Of a DNA stretch of 64,000 nt, positions 29,499 to 37,202 are shown piece after piece (position 1 is the stretch's first letter; every line of letters starts with the position of its first letter). A program made the translations under genes and the position numbers. This stretch comes from Nevskiales bacterium (lineage in GTDB: Bacteria > Pseudomonadota > Gammaproteobacteria > Nevskiales > Nevskiaceae). The stretch lies in the NCBI GenBank assembly GCA_028698335.1, contig JAQVDP010000016.1, forward strand, positions 50,154 to 114,153, in the 5' to 3' direction. The notes beneath the pieces are model-generated. The model was not told the DNA's origin, made no database searches, and was given only the letters and a program-made list of their open reading frames with translations.

Positions 29499-30371
29499 AT
29501 GTCGACGAAACATCCCATCATTGCAGTGACCGGCTCTTCCGGAGCCGGAACGACGACGGTCATGCGCGCGTTCGAACACATCTTCCGGCGCGAGAAGATC
29601 AAGGCCGCGACGATCGAGGGCGATGCCTTCCATCGATACGACCGCGTCGGCATGCGTGCGGCGATGAAGGAGTACGAGGAGCGCGGGCACCGGCATCTGA
29701 GCCACTTCGGACCGGAGGCGAACCTGCTGACCGAGCTCGAGGGCGCCTTCCGCAGCTACGGCGAATCCGGAAGCTGCCAGACGCGCCGGTATCTGCACGA
29801 TCACGACGAAGCCGCGCCATTCGGTCAGGATCCCGGGACTTTCACCCCCTGGGCCGAGATCGAGCGTGGGACCGATCTGCTGTTCTACGAAGGCTTGCAC
29901 GGCGCGTATGCGGACGAGGAGGTCAACTGCGCGGAGCACGTCGACCTGCTGGTCGGGGTCGTGCCGATCATCAATCTCGAATGGATCCAGAAGCTGCATC
30001 GCGACAAGAACATGCGGGGTTATTCGCAGGAGGCGGTGGTCGACACGATCCTGCGCCGGATGCCCGACTACGTGAACCATATCTGTCCGCAGTTCTCCCG
30101 CACCCACGTCAACTTCCAGCGCGTGCCGGCGGTGGACACGTCGAACCCGTTCATCGCGCGGGATGTGCCGACCGCGGACGAGAGCCTGGTGGTGATCCGC
30201 TTCGCCGATCCGCACGGCATCGATTTTCCGTACCTGTTGTCGATGTTGCACGGCTCGTGGATGAGCAGGCCGAACAACATCCTGATTCCCGGCGGAAAAA
30301 TGGGGCTGGCGCTGCAACTGATCCTGACCCCGATGATCCTGCGTCTGATGGACCAGAAGCGTCGGGCATGA
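29499..30371 (+). CDS. cbbP: Phosphoribulokinase, proteobacterial class
   Basis: ATP-dependent kinase that makes ribulose 1,5-bisphosphate. The 290-residue product has the P-loop GSSGAGTT at 12-19, IEGDAFHRYDR with the catalytic Asp region, FYEGLHGAYA and RKxxR-like EWIQKLHRDKNMRGYS. Length about 290 fits the octameric, NADH-activated bacterial class and not the redox-regulated cyanobacterial or plant class. A GGAGG ribosome-binding site precedes the start. Confidence 0.96.
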   Translation: MSTKHPIIAVTGSSGAGTTTVMRAFEHIFRREKIKAATIEGDAFHRYDRVGMRAAMKEYEERGHRHLSHFGPEANLLTELEGAFRSYGESGSCQTRRYLHDHDEAAPFGQDPGTFTPWAEIERGTDLLFYEGLHGAYADEEVNCAEHVDLLVGVVPIINLEWIQKLHRDKNMRGYSQEAVVDTILRRMPDYVNHICPQFSRTHVNFQRVPAVDTSNPFIARDVPTADESLVVIRFADPHGIDFPYLLSMLHGSWMSRPNNILIPGGKMGLALQLILTPMILRLMDQKRRA

Positions 30372-30378
30372 GGGCGTG

Positions 30379-31083
30379 ATGGCGTCCGCGATGCCGGTCG
30401 ATCTGGTGCTGTTCGATCTAGACGGAACCCTGGTCGACACCGCGCCGGAGATCGCCGAGACGGTCAACGACGTGCTGGCCGCCGAGGGGATGGAGCCCCT
30501 GCCGGAAGCGGATATCCGCGCCTGGATCGGGCACGGTGCGCGCACGACCCTGGCGCAGGCCTACGCCAGCCGGTCGGCGCAGTCCCTCGATGCGGTGCTC
30601 GGCGGCTCGGAGATCGATCGCCTGTTCGCCGCATTCGCGCGACGCCATGCCGAGCACGTCGGGACGCGCAGCCGGCTCTATCCAGGTGTCCTGACCGGAT
30701 TGTCGCGCCTCGCGCAGATGGGAATCGCATTGGCACTGGTGACCAACAAGGAGTCACGTTTCGTCGACGCCGTGCTGTCGGTGCACGGTCTGTCCGGCCG
30801 CTTTGAGCCGGTGGTCGCCGGCGACACCCTGCCGGTGCGCAAGCCGGACCCCGCGGTCATCCGCTATTGCCTCGAGCGGCACGGCACGGTTCCGGATCGC
30901 GCCCTGCTGGTCGGCGATTCTTCGGTTGATGTCGCCGTCGCGCGCGCCGCCGGCATCGGTTGCTGGGCCGTTCCTTACGGCTACAACGGGGGGCGGCCGA
31001 TCGCGGAGGCGTGTCCGGATCGCATCGTCGCGTCGATCGACGATTTGCCCGAGCAGATCGCGGCGGTTGCGCCCGCGTCCTGA
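30379..31083 (+). CDS. cbbZ: Phosphoglycolate phosphatase (HAD)
   Basis: HAD hydrolase that removes phosphate from 2-phosphoglycolate, the product of RuBisCO oxygenase activity. From ATG 30379 the product is 234 residues. Motif I is FDLDGTLVDTAPE, motif II is LVTNKES, the motif III Lys is in RKPDP, and motif IV is LVGDSSVDVAVA. GAGGG lies 5 bases before the ATG. It closes the cbbLSXFPZ operon. Confidence 0.93.
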   Translation: MASAMPVDLVLFDLDGTLVDTAPEIAETVNDVLAAEGMEPLPEADIRAWIGHGARTTLAQAYASRSAQSLDAVLGGSEIDRLFAAFARRHAEHVGTRSRLYPGVLTGLSRLAQMGIALALVTNKESRFVDAVLSVHGLSGRFEPVVAGDTLPVRKPDPAVIRYCLERHGTVPDRALLVGDSSVDVAVARAAGIGCWAVPYGYNGGRPIAEACPDRIVASIDDLPEQIAAVAPAS

Positions 31084-31209
31084 CGAACGCCGGGAGAGTG
31101 TGTCAGCGGTGTGTTCGGGGCATTTCCCCGGATGCGGAGTCCCGCGGTTTCACCGCCGATGACGCGCCGCACAATTGACGGGCGCCCGGGCTTGGTGTAA
31201 ACCACACCC

Positions 31210-31225
31210 ATACGGGCTGGGGTAT
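31210..31225. promoter_or_regulatory. Putative CsoR-family operator, site 1
   Basis: The site reads ATACGGGCTGGGGTAT, i.e. ATAC-N8-GTAT. It lies 38 bases before a small coupled reading frame and 112 bases before the first YeeE gene. A TATAAG hexamer overlaps its right end, as expected if a repressor blocks RNA polymerase. Two more sites of the same pattern occur at 35605 and 43217. Confidence 0.6.
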
Positions 31226-31262
31226 AAGCTCCGGCTGACTATTACAGATGAGGAGAGCAGGC

Positions 31263-31340
31263 ATGAACCAACCGACCGGCGCGCCTGCCCGGCGCAAATC
31301 CTTCAATTTCCCGATCCCGCTGATGGTGGTCCGATCATGA
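31263..31340 (+). CDS. 25-residue leader peptide coupled to yeeE
   Basis: A short reading frame begins at ATG 31263, with GAGGAG about 8 bases upstream, and ends TGA at 31338-31340. The stop overlaps the ATG of the YeeE-family gene (ATGA). The peptide is basic in its middle (PARRKSFNF) and ends in a hydrophobic patch (IPLMVV). The YeeE gene itself has no good ribosome-binding site, so this frame may serve translational coupling. I do not recognise the peptide. Confidence 0.55.
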   Translation: MNQPTGAPARRKSFNFPIPLMVVRS

Positions 31341-31852
31341 GTTCGCCCAAGCCACTCTGGAATCCCTATCTTGCCGGCGCCCTGCTCGGGCTCGGCCTGC
31401 TGCTGACCTTCGTCATGACCGGGCACGGCCTGGGTGCCAGCGGTTTCACCACGCGCCTGTCGGCCGCGGTGTCGCATACCGTGGCGCCAACGGCGACGGA
31501 ATCGAACGCCTATTTCGGCAACATGGTCGGCGAGGATGTCAATCCGCTGGATTCATGGATCACCTGGCAGGTGATCGGACTGGCGATCGGCGCGCTGATC
31601 GCGGCCGTCAGTGCCGGACGCTTCAAGATTTCGATTGACGGGCCGAACAAGCTGCGGATCAGCGCAAGACTGCTGCTGGCGTTCCTGGGCGGCGCGATTG
31701 CGGCCTTCGGGGCGCGCATGTCGCTGGGCTGTACCAGCGGCCTGGGGCTGTCGGGGGCGGCGACACTGGCTACGGCCGGGTTCCTGTTCCTGATCGGATT
31801 CTTTGCAACCGGGGCCGGATTCGGCCTGCTACTGAAGAGGTACTGGCGATGA
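31337..31852 (+). CDS. YeeE/YedE-type transporter, first half (pair 1)
   Basis: Integral membrane protein of the YeeE/YedE (DUF395, sulfur-transport) family, 171 residues with about four membrane helices. The conserved Cys sits in SLGCTSGLGLSG; such Cys residues form the thiosulfate path in characterised YeeE (TsuA). It forms a split transporter with the next gene, overlapping by four bases (ATGA). Periplasmic thiosulfate or another sulfur compound is the likely substrate. ATG 31337 was chosen because the upstream in-frame extension is polar and unlike the family. Confidence 0.85.
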   Translation: MSSPKPLWNPYLAGALLGLGLLLTFVMTGHGLGASGFTTRLSAAVSHTVAPTATESNAYFGNMVGEDVNPLDSWITWQVIGLAIGALIAAVSAGRFKISIDGPNKLRISARLLLAFLGGAIAAFGARMSLGCTSGLGLSGAATLATAGFLFLIGFFATGAGFGLLLKRYWR

Positions 31853-32472
31853 CACTTCCGATGACGATCAGCAGTGTTGCGTCCGGCCTGATCGGCGGAC
31901 TGATCTTCGGTTTCGCGCTGGAGCGGGCAGGCTTCGCCAGCGGCTGCAAACTGACGGCGCAGTTGCGGTTCAAGGACTGGGCGGTGTTCAAGGTGATGTT
32001 CACGGCCATCCTGGTCTGCGCGGTCGGGTTGTATGTCCTCGATCTTGCGGGTGTGATGACCTTTGACAGCATCTACATCCCGACCACCTATTTCTGGGCC
32101 ACGCTGCTTGGAGGCGTTGGCGTCGGTGCCGGAATGGCCATCGGCGGCTACTGTCCCGGCACCTCGGTCGTGAGCTTCATGTCAGGCCGGATCGATGGCC
32201 TGGTGTTCTTCTTCGGTCTGCTGTTCGGCACCGTGGGATTCGCCGGCGTGTACGAGCGGCTTGAGCCCTTGCTCGATGCGTTGCCGGGCCCCGAGGCGCA
32301 GACCGTTCCCGAGCTGCTGCACGTGCCGACCTGGGTCGTGCTGGTGGCGCTGATCGCGGTGGCGGTCACGGTGGGCTGGTTGACCCGCGACAAGTCGTCC
32401 CAGGAAGTCTGCAAGCCGACTTCGCTGCGGGACGCAGGCGTGCCGATGGGCGCGCCGCGGGGCGCGGCCTGA
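31849..32472 (+). CDS. YeeE/YedE-type transporter, second half (pair 1)
   Basis: Second half of the split YeeE/YedE transporter, 207 residues with about five hydrophobic helices. It carries conserved motifs ERAGFASGCKLTAQ and GGYCPGTSVVSF, each with a Cys expected to line the sulfur path. A polar cytosolic tail (about 180-207) contains one more Cys (EVCKP). Translation is coupled to the preceding gene. It sits between the Calvin operon and a rhodanese/sox region, so sulfur uptake for oxidation is the likely role. Confidence 0.85.
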   Translation: MTLPMTISSVASGLIGGLIFGFALERAGFASGCKLTAQLRFKDWAVFKVMFTAILVCAVGLYVLDLAGVMTFDSIYIPTTYFWATLLGGVGVGAGMAIGGYCPGTSVVSFMSGRIDGLVFFFGLLFGTVGFAGVYERLEPLLDALPGPEAQTVPELLHVPTWVVLVALIAVAVTVGWLTRDKSSQEVCKPTSLRDAGVPMGAPRGAA

Positions 32473-32530
32473 TCAACACTGAGGCGGTGCCTCCGGGGCC
32501 CGTCTCGCGAATTTGAGTTCTGGAGTATCA

Positions 32531-32791
32531 ATGATGTCTAAGAAAAACGGGCAAGGTGCACTGGCTGGCGCGGTCGCTGCACTGACCATGGCGCTCGGTG
32601 CCGTTGCGGCGATGCCGGCGGCAGCAGAGGACGAGAAGCCGGAAGCTGCCGCAGACGCCAGCGCCACCGAAATGAAGGACGAGGCGAAGCCCGAGGCCAA
32701 GCAGGAAGAGACGGCGCCCGCGCGTGCGTCCAATCCCTGTGCGCCGGCCAAGAAGAAGCGGCCTAAGGGACCCTGCGCGGTTGGCGGTTGA
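32531..32791 (+). CDS. Small exported Ala/Glu/Lys-rich protein
   Basis: An 86-residue protein with a signal peptide (about 1-34, ending PAAAE). It continues as a low-complexity acidic and Ala-rich linker (about 35-65: DEKPEAAADASATEMKDEAKP) and ends in a basic segment with two Cys (NPCAPAKKKRPKGPCAVGG). The Cys pair could bind metal or sulfur. I do not recognise a named family. GGAG lies upstream of the ATG. It is 58 bases downstream of the YeeE pair, inside the sulfur region. Confidence 0.65.
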   Translation: MMSKKNGQGALAGAVAALTMALGAVAAMPAAAEDEKPEAAADASATEMKDEAKPEAKQEETAPARASNPCAPAKKKRPKGPCAVGG

Positions 32792-32813
32792 GGATCGCCG
32801 CGACGCCTGATCG

Positions 32814-33524
32814 ATGGCGATTCGCTACGGCGCGAAGCGTCCCGCGCAAGGCGCCGGGCAGCTGTTGTCGCGTTGCAGTGATCCGGAGATCGAAGATGCG
32901 GCTGCGGCCGCATCGGCACTGACGAAAAGCATGCAGCGCCTGGCCGAGTCCGGGCGCTCCGTGCTTACGGCGGTCACGCAAGGCGAGCTGTCCGTGCGCC
33001 AGTGGCAGCACTGGCCGCAGGACGACGCTCATGACCGGGCAACCGGCTACCGGTACTACTATCACTGCCATCCCGGACAGGGTCGCTCGCGAAGCGAGCA
33101 CGGCCATTTTCACCTGTTTGCGGATGCCGGCGAAGCCGATGACGCGGTGACGCATCTGGCCGGCATCGGTGTCGATGCCCACGGGTTGCCGCTGCGCCTG
33201 TTCACCACCAACCGGTGGGTCACCGACGAGCAGTGGCGTTCCGCCCCGCAGGTGCTGCAGCTCCTGGAGCGCTTCCAGATGCGGCGTCCACGACAGTTCA
33301 GCGCGGTGCACCACTGGCTGCAGGCGCTGCTGCGCATGTTCGGGCCGCAATTGCGGTGGCTGTTGCGGGCGCGTGACCAGCGGATTCGCGAACTGCGCGC
33401 GGGACGGCCGCGGCCGGGTCTTTTCGACGATCGCCGTGTCACCATATTGAGTCAAATCGATGTTTCACTTGCCGAGCAGGCGGCGGTTCTGGACCGGCTG
33501 TCGTCGCGCCCGTCAGTCACATAG
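32814..33524 (+). CDS. Uncharacterised protein, DUF6969-like
   Basis: A 236-residue soluble protein with no signal peptide. A conserved-looking core contains RYYYHCHPGQ and EHGHFHLF, a His-rich pair that could bind metal; this resembles the DUF6969 family. It continues with LPLRLFTTNRWVTDEQW and an Arg-rich helical C-terminal half. Similar proteins turn up near sulfur genes, but no function is known. It starts 22 bases after the small exported protein and ends 15 bases before the rhodanese gene, so it is probably in the same transcript. Confidence 0.6.
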   Translation: MAIRYGAKRPAQGAGQLLSRCSDPEIEDAAAAASALTKSMQRLAESGRSVLTAVTQGELSVRQWQHWPQDDAHDRATGYRYYYHCHPGQGRSRSEHGHFHLFADAGEADDAVTHLAGIGVDAHGLPLRLFTTNRWVTDEQWRSAPQVLQLLERFQMRRPRQFSAVHHWLQALLRMFGPQLRWLLRARDQRIRELRAGRPRPGLFDDRRVTILSQIDVSLAEQAAVLDRLSSRPSVT

Positions 33525-33539
33525 TTTGGAGGCGAAGAC

Positions 33540-34520
33540 ATGAGAAACCGAATGCTGGGGATGATGTCGGCCGCGGTCCTGATGTTCGGGACGGCGGCTG
33601 CGGCGGCAGGCGCGCTGCCGGGGCCGGTGGTTTCGGCCAAGTGGTTGCATGACAACCTCGACAAGGTTGTGGTGGTGGATGTCCGCGACGATGTCGGCAC
33701 CTTCACGACCCCGCCCGAGTACTACGAGGCCGACGAGTCCGGGCACAAGGCGCTGTACGCCGCCGGTGGCCACATCGACGGCGCGCTGCTGATCGAGTTC
33801 GGCAAGCTGCGGGTCAGTCGCGAAGTCGAGGGCAAGAAGATCTCGAAGCTGCTGCCGGACCGGGCCTACGTCGAGGATCTGATGCAGTCGGCCGGCTTGA
33901 CCAAGGGCAAGCCGATCGTGATCACCACGCCGGGCGAGACCGGCAGCGAGGTCGAAGAGGCGGCCCGTCTGTACTGGACGCTGAAGTATTACGGGGCCGA
34001 CCAGATGGCGGTGCTCGATGGCGGCAACGCGGCGTGGCTGATGGCCGGGTTTCCGGTCAGCACCAAGCCGGCCGCCGCCGTGCGTGGCGATTGGCAGGCG
34101 ACCGCCGAACGCAAGGAACTGCTCGCGGATACTGCCGGTGTCGAGCAGGGGATGAAGAAAGGCGCCCAGTTCGTCGATGCGCGATCGCTGGATCAGTATC
34201 TCGGGCTCAACTACAAGAAGCCGTCCGTGGCGGCCGGCGGCCACCTCGCCGGGGCCAAGAACTTTCCACGTGATATTCGCACGCGCGCTGCCGGCGATGC
34301 GCAGATGTTCCTGAGTGCGCAGGAGTACCGGGGCGTGATGGCGGCGCAGGGCATCTCGCTGGACGCACCGACGGTGACCTACTGCAACACCGGGCATATG
34401 GCGGCCGGCGCCTGGTTCATCCAGAGCGAGATCCTCGGCGGCAAGGATGTACGGCTGTACGACGGCTCGATGCACGAGTGGACGACGCTCGGACGCCCCG
34501 TCGTCGGCCTCGCCAACTGA
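33540..34520 (+). CDS. Periplasmic thiosulfate sulfurtransferase (two rhodanese domains)
   Basis: A 326-residue exported rhodanese-type sulfurtransferase. The signal peptide (about 1-25) ends AAAAAGA. The N-terminal, inactive-type rhodanese domain spans about 28-180 (VVDVRDDVG, VLDGGNAAW). The C-terminal domain (about 185-326) holds the active Cys in VTYCNTGHMAAGA. It likely moves sulfane sulfur from thiosulfate to an acceptor in the periplasm. GGAGG precedes the start. A strong terminator follows, closing the pair-1 transporter cluster. Confidence 0.88.
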   Translation: MRNRMLGMMSAAVLMFGTAAAAAGALPGPVVSAKWLHDNLDKVVVVDVRDDVGTFTTPPEYYEADESGHKALYAAGGHIDGALLIEFGKLRVSREVEGKKISKLLPDRAYVEDLMQSAGLTKGKPIVITTPGETGSEVEEAARLYWTLKYYGADQMAVLDGGNAAWLMAGFPVSTKPAAAVRGDWQATAERKELLADTAGVEQGMKKGAQFVDARSLDQYLGLNYKKPSVAAGGHLAGAKNFPRDIRTRAAGDAQMFLSAQEYRGVMAAQGISLDAPTVTYCNTGHMAAGAWFIQSEILGGKDVRLYDGSMHEWTTLGRPVVGLAN

Positions 34521-34560
34521 AGAAAACCGCGGGACTGAGGTCCCGGAAAGGCGGGTCAAG

Positions 34561-34591
34561 CGCGGCGCCAAACTGGCGCCGCGTTTTTTTT
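34561..34591 (+). terminator. Rho-independent terminator
   Basis: A perfect 9-bp stem CGCGGCGCC / GGCGCCGCG with loop AAACT is followed by eight T residues. It lies 40 bases after the rhodanese stop codon and just before the stop codon of the oppositely oriented SoxH-like gene. Confidence 0.93.
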
Positions 34592-34593
34592 GA

Positions 34594-35586
34594 TCAGTTC
34601 AACGATTCGGCCTGCATCTCCAGGAACACGCTGTAGGCGTTGCGGCGGTTGGCCTGGTCGAAGGTCGGCAGCATCTCGAACGCCGACCAGTCGGTCCGTG
34701 CGTAGGCGGTGTCAAAGGACTCCAGCTCGGTCGCGGCCGCTCCCATGGTCTTGCGCAGGTACCGCAGATAGCGGCGGGTCAGGTCCAGATCCGTGGCGAC
34801 GTCGTAGGACACGCTGCCGTGTCCGGGAACGACGACGCTTGGCGACGACCGCGCCATGCGCTCCAGGGCTCCGAGCCAGTCACGGGTGTTGCCGTCGACG
34901 ACATAGGGCAGGCGCCCGGTGAAGAACAGATCGCCGGCGAACAGGACGCCGGCGTCGCGGATCAGCAGCATCAGGTCGCCGGGCGAGTGGGAGTCGCCGC
35001 CATCGATCAGTTCGAAGTGGACGCCGCCGAAGTCGAACGGAATCGTGCCGCTTTCGGGGAATGACAGCCAGCGGTCGGCCGGGAGCAGTCGCGTCTTGTC
35101 GTCGACCCACGGGGCGAGTTCGCTGCGACGCTGTTGCAGGCGTTCGGCTGCGATGTCGGATGCGAGGTACGCCTGGCCCTCGGCGCGCGCCCAGATCTCG
35201 GCGCCGGCGGCCTTGAGCGGTTGCAGGCCGTACATGTGGTCGGCGTGATAGTGACTGACGATGACCCGCTTGACCGGAAGGGGCGTGATCGATGCGATGG
35301 CGCGCAGCATGGCCCGGCCCAGCGCCGGCGTGCCGAGCGCGTCGAACACGATCACGCCGTCATGCGTGACGACAAAGCCGGCGTTGCTGGTGTAGCCCTC
35401 GTTCGCGGCCGCGGCGACACCGGAGGCGCCGTGAAAATACCAAATATTTTCAGCGACCTGTGTCGGTTCGATTACGGGGTCTGTGGTCTGTGCCGGTCCT
35501 TTGTCGAGCGGTGCCGTACAGGCGCATACTGCCGCCAGCACGATTGCCATGAGAAGCCGACCACTCATCCGAAAGGAGACTTGCAT
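34594..35586 (-). CDS. SoxH-like MBL-fold metallohydrolase, lipoprotein candidate
   Basis: A metallo-beta-lactamase-fold hydrolase of 330 residues resembling SoxH and the quinoprotein-relay zinc hydrolases. Metal ligands are SHYHADHMYG, DGGDSHSPGD, FAGDLFF and VPGHGSV. The N terminus has a hydrophobic segment ending VCACTAP, a plausible lipobox at Cys23. ATG 35586 gives this signal sequence; ATG 35568 is an alternative. It is divergent from soxC, with operator site 2 at 35605-35620 just upstream of its start. The exact substrate is unknown. Confidence 0.78.
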   Translation of the reverse strand: MQVSFRMSGRLLMAIVLAAVCACTAPLDKGPAQTTDPVIEPTQVAENIWYFHGASGVAAAANEGYTSNAGFVVTHDGVIVFDALGTPALGRAMLRAIASITPLPVKRVIVSHYHADHMYGLQPLKAAGAEIWARAEGQAYLASDIAAERLQQRRSELAPWVDDKTRLLPADRWLSFPESGTIPFDFGGVHFELIDGGDSHSPGDLMLLIRDAGVLFAGDLFFTGRLPYVVDGNTRDWLGALERMARSSPSVVVPGHGSVSYDVATDLDLTRRYLRYLRKTMGAAATELESFDTAYARTDWSAFEMLPTFDQANRRNAYSVFLEMQAESLN

Positions 35587-35604
35587 ACGCAATGACGTTG
35601 TGAG

Positions 35605-35620
35605 ATACAGTAGGGGGTAT
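35605..35620. promoter_or_regulatory. Putative CsoR-family operator, site 2
   Basis: The site reads ATACAGTAGGGGGTAT, i.e. ATAC-N8-GTAT, followed by AACAT. It lies 19 bases upstream of the SoxH-like start and 215 bases before soxC, so it could control either or both. It shares the 4+4 ends and the G tract before GTAT with sites 1 and 3. Confidence 0.6.
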
Positions 35621-35642
35621 AACATAGAGCGTTCATAGACGT

Positions 35643-35678
35643 CGCATCCGAAGGCCGAACCCAGATCAGCCGGATGCG
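35643..35678. repeat. Inverted repeat in the soxC leader
   Basis: An exact 8-bp inverted repeat, CGCATCCG at 35643-35650 and CGGATGCG at 35671-35678, is separated by 20 bases. It could be a regulator site or an RNA hairpin between operator site 2 and soxC. Confidence 0.45.
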
Positions 35679-35749
35679 TCACCAGTGCGAGGCGAGGATG
35701 ACCGCAATACATATCGGCGCGATGAGCGAGGATCGTATCGTCCTTTGCG

Positions 35750-35768
35750 CAACGGCTGTGCGCCGTTG
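35750..35768 (+). other. Stem-loop in the soxC leader
   Basis: CAACGGC and GCCGTTG pair perfectly around a TGTGC loop, followed by TTCCGTTTC. It sits 66 bases before soxC. It is either an attenuator-like structure or a weak terminator; the T tract is too interrupted to be sure. Confidence 0.4.
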
Positions 35769-35834
35769 TTCCGTTTCGCAGTCGACTACTCATAACCGCT
35801 GGTTCAGGAAAGATGACCATCGGAGGTTAGGCGC

Positions 35835-37190
35835 ATGAATCTGAAGAAGATACGCCCGGGCCGGCTGCGCAAGGCGCCGGAGTCCTTTCTCGACGCCGAG
35901 TTCATCGCGGACGTCAAGCAGAATGGCTTCGACGAGGAGCGGCGCGCGTTCCTGCGCAAGAGCTTCCTGGCGGCCAGTGCCGCGATGGCGGCGGCCCCGC
36001 TGGGCGGCGCACTTGCGGCGGCACCCGAGGGCGACCCCGACATCCTGAACCTGCCGTCCTGGACCACCAGTCTGGGCAAGCCGGTGGCGTCCCGCCCGTA
36101 TGGCATGCCGGCGAAGTACGAGTCGAACCTGGTCCGCCGGGAAAGCCCCGGCCTGGCCAGTGTGTCGCAGGCCTCCGTCGCGTTCACGCCGCTGCAGGGC
36201 ATGTTCGGCATCATTACCGCGTCCGGGCTGCACTACGAACGTCACCACCAGGGCTGGCAGGAGATCGACCCGTCCCGCCATCGCCTCATGATCAACGGCC
36301 TGGTCAAGCGTCCGCGTGTGTACACGATGGACGACCTGATGCGCCTGCCGTCGGTCTCGCGCATCCATTTTCTCGAGTGCGGCGCGAATTCCGCGATGGA
36401 GTGGGGCAACGTCGCGGTGCCGACGGTCCAGTACACCCATGGCATGCTGTCCGGCTCCGAGTTCACGGGCGTGCTGCTGTCGACGCTCCTGGAGGATGCC
36501 GGTGTCGACCTCAAGCGCGGCAAGTATCTGCTGGCGGAAGGCGCCGACGGTTCGAGCATGACGCGGACCCTGCCGATGGAGCGGGTGATGGACGACTGTC
36601 TGGTCGCTTACGGCATGAACGGCGAGATGCTGCGTCCCGAGAACGGGTATCCGTTGCGTCTGGTCGCCCCGGGCATCCAGGGCGTTTCCTGGGTCAAATG
36701 GCTGCGTCGCATCGAAGTCGGCGATATGCCCTGGAACGCCAAGGACGAAACCTCGCAGTACGCCGACCTGATGCCGGACGGCATGCAGCGCCAGTACGCG
36801 ACAATCCAGGAAGCCAAATCGGTGATCACGACGCCGTCCGGCGGACAGATGCTGATCGACAAGGGCTTCTTCAACGTCAGCGGTCTTGCCTGGTCCGGGC
36901 GCGGCCGCATCAAGCGCGTCGACGTGTCGTTCGACGGCGGCATCAACTGGCGCACCGCCCGGCTCGAGCAGCCGGTCCTGCCCAAGGCGCTGACGCGCTT
37001 CAATATCGACTGGGTCTGGGACGGCAGTCCCGCGATCCTTCAGAGCCGTGCCATCGACGAGACTGGCTTCGTGCAGCCGACCTACGAGCAACTGCGTGCA
37101 GTGCGCGGATCGCGATCCGTTTATCACAACAACGCGATCCAGTCCTGGAAGGTTGCCGAGTCCGGCGAAGTCTCGAACGTACACGTCTGA
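35835..37190 (+). CDS. soxC: Sulfane dehydrogenase molybdenum subunit SoxC
   Basis: Molybdopterin subunit of the Sox(CD)2 sulfane dehydrogenase, which oxidises the outer sulfur on SoxY. The 451-residue product has a Tat signal (twin Arg36-37 in EERRAFLRKSF), an oxidoreductase molybdopterin domain with the Mo-ligand Cys182 in FLECGANSAMEWG, and a C-terminal Mo-co dimerisation domain containing RIKRVDVSFDGGINWRTA. The ribosome-binding site GGAGGT is 8 bases before the ATG. It heads soxCD-cytochrome-soxYZAXB; its presence implies full oxidation of thiosulfate without sulfur-globule storage as the only route. Confidence 0.95.
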   Translation: MNLKKIRPGRLRKAPESFLDAEFIADVKQNGFDEERRAFLRKSFLAASAAMAAAPLGGALAAAPEGDPDILNLPSWTTSLGKPVASRPYGMPAKYESNLVRRESPGLASVSQASVAFTPLQGMFGIITASGLHYERHHQGWQEIDPSRHRLMINGLVKRPRVYTMDDLMRLPSVSRIHFLECGANSAMEWGNVAVPTVQYTHGMLSGSEFTGVLLSTLLEDAGVDLKRGKYLLAEGADGSSMTRTLPMERVMDDCLVAYGMNGEMLRPENGYPLRLVAPGIQGVSWVKWLRRIEVGDMPWNAKDETSQYADLMPDGMQRQYATIQEAKSVITTPSGGQMLIDKGFFNVSGLAWSGRGRIKRVDVSFDGGINWRTARLEQPVLPKALTRFNIDWVWDGSPAILQSRAIDETGFVQPTYEQLRAVRGSRSVYHNNAIQSWKVAESGEVSNVHV

Positions 37191-37202
37191 GGGGGCAGCA
37201 CC

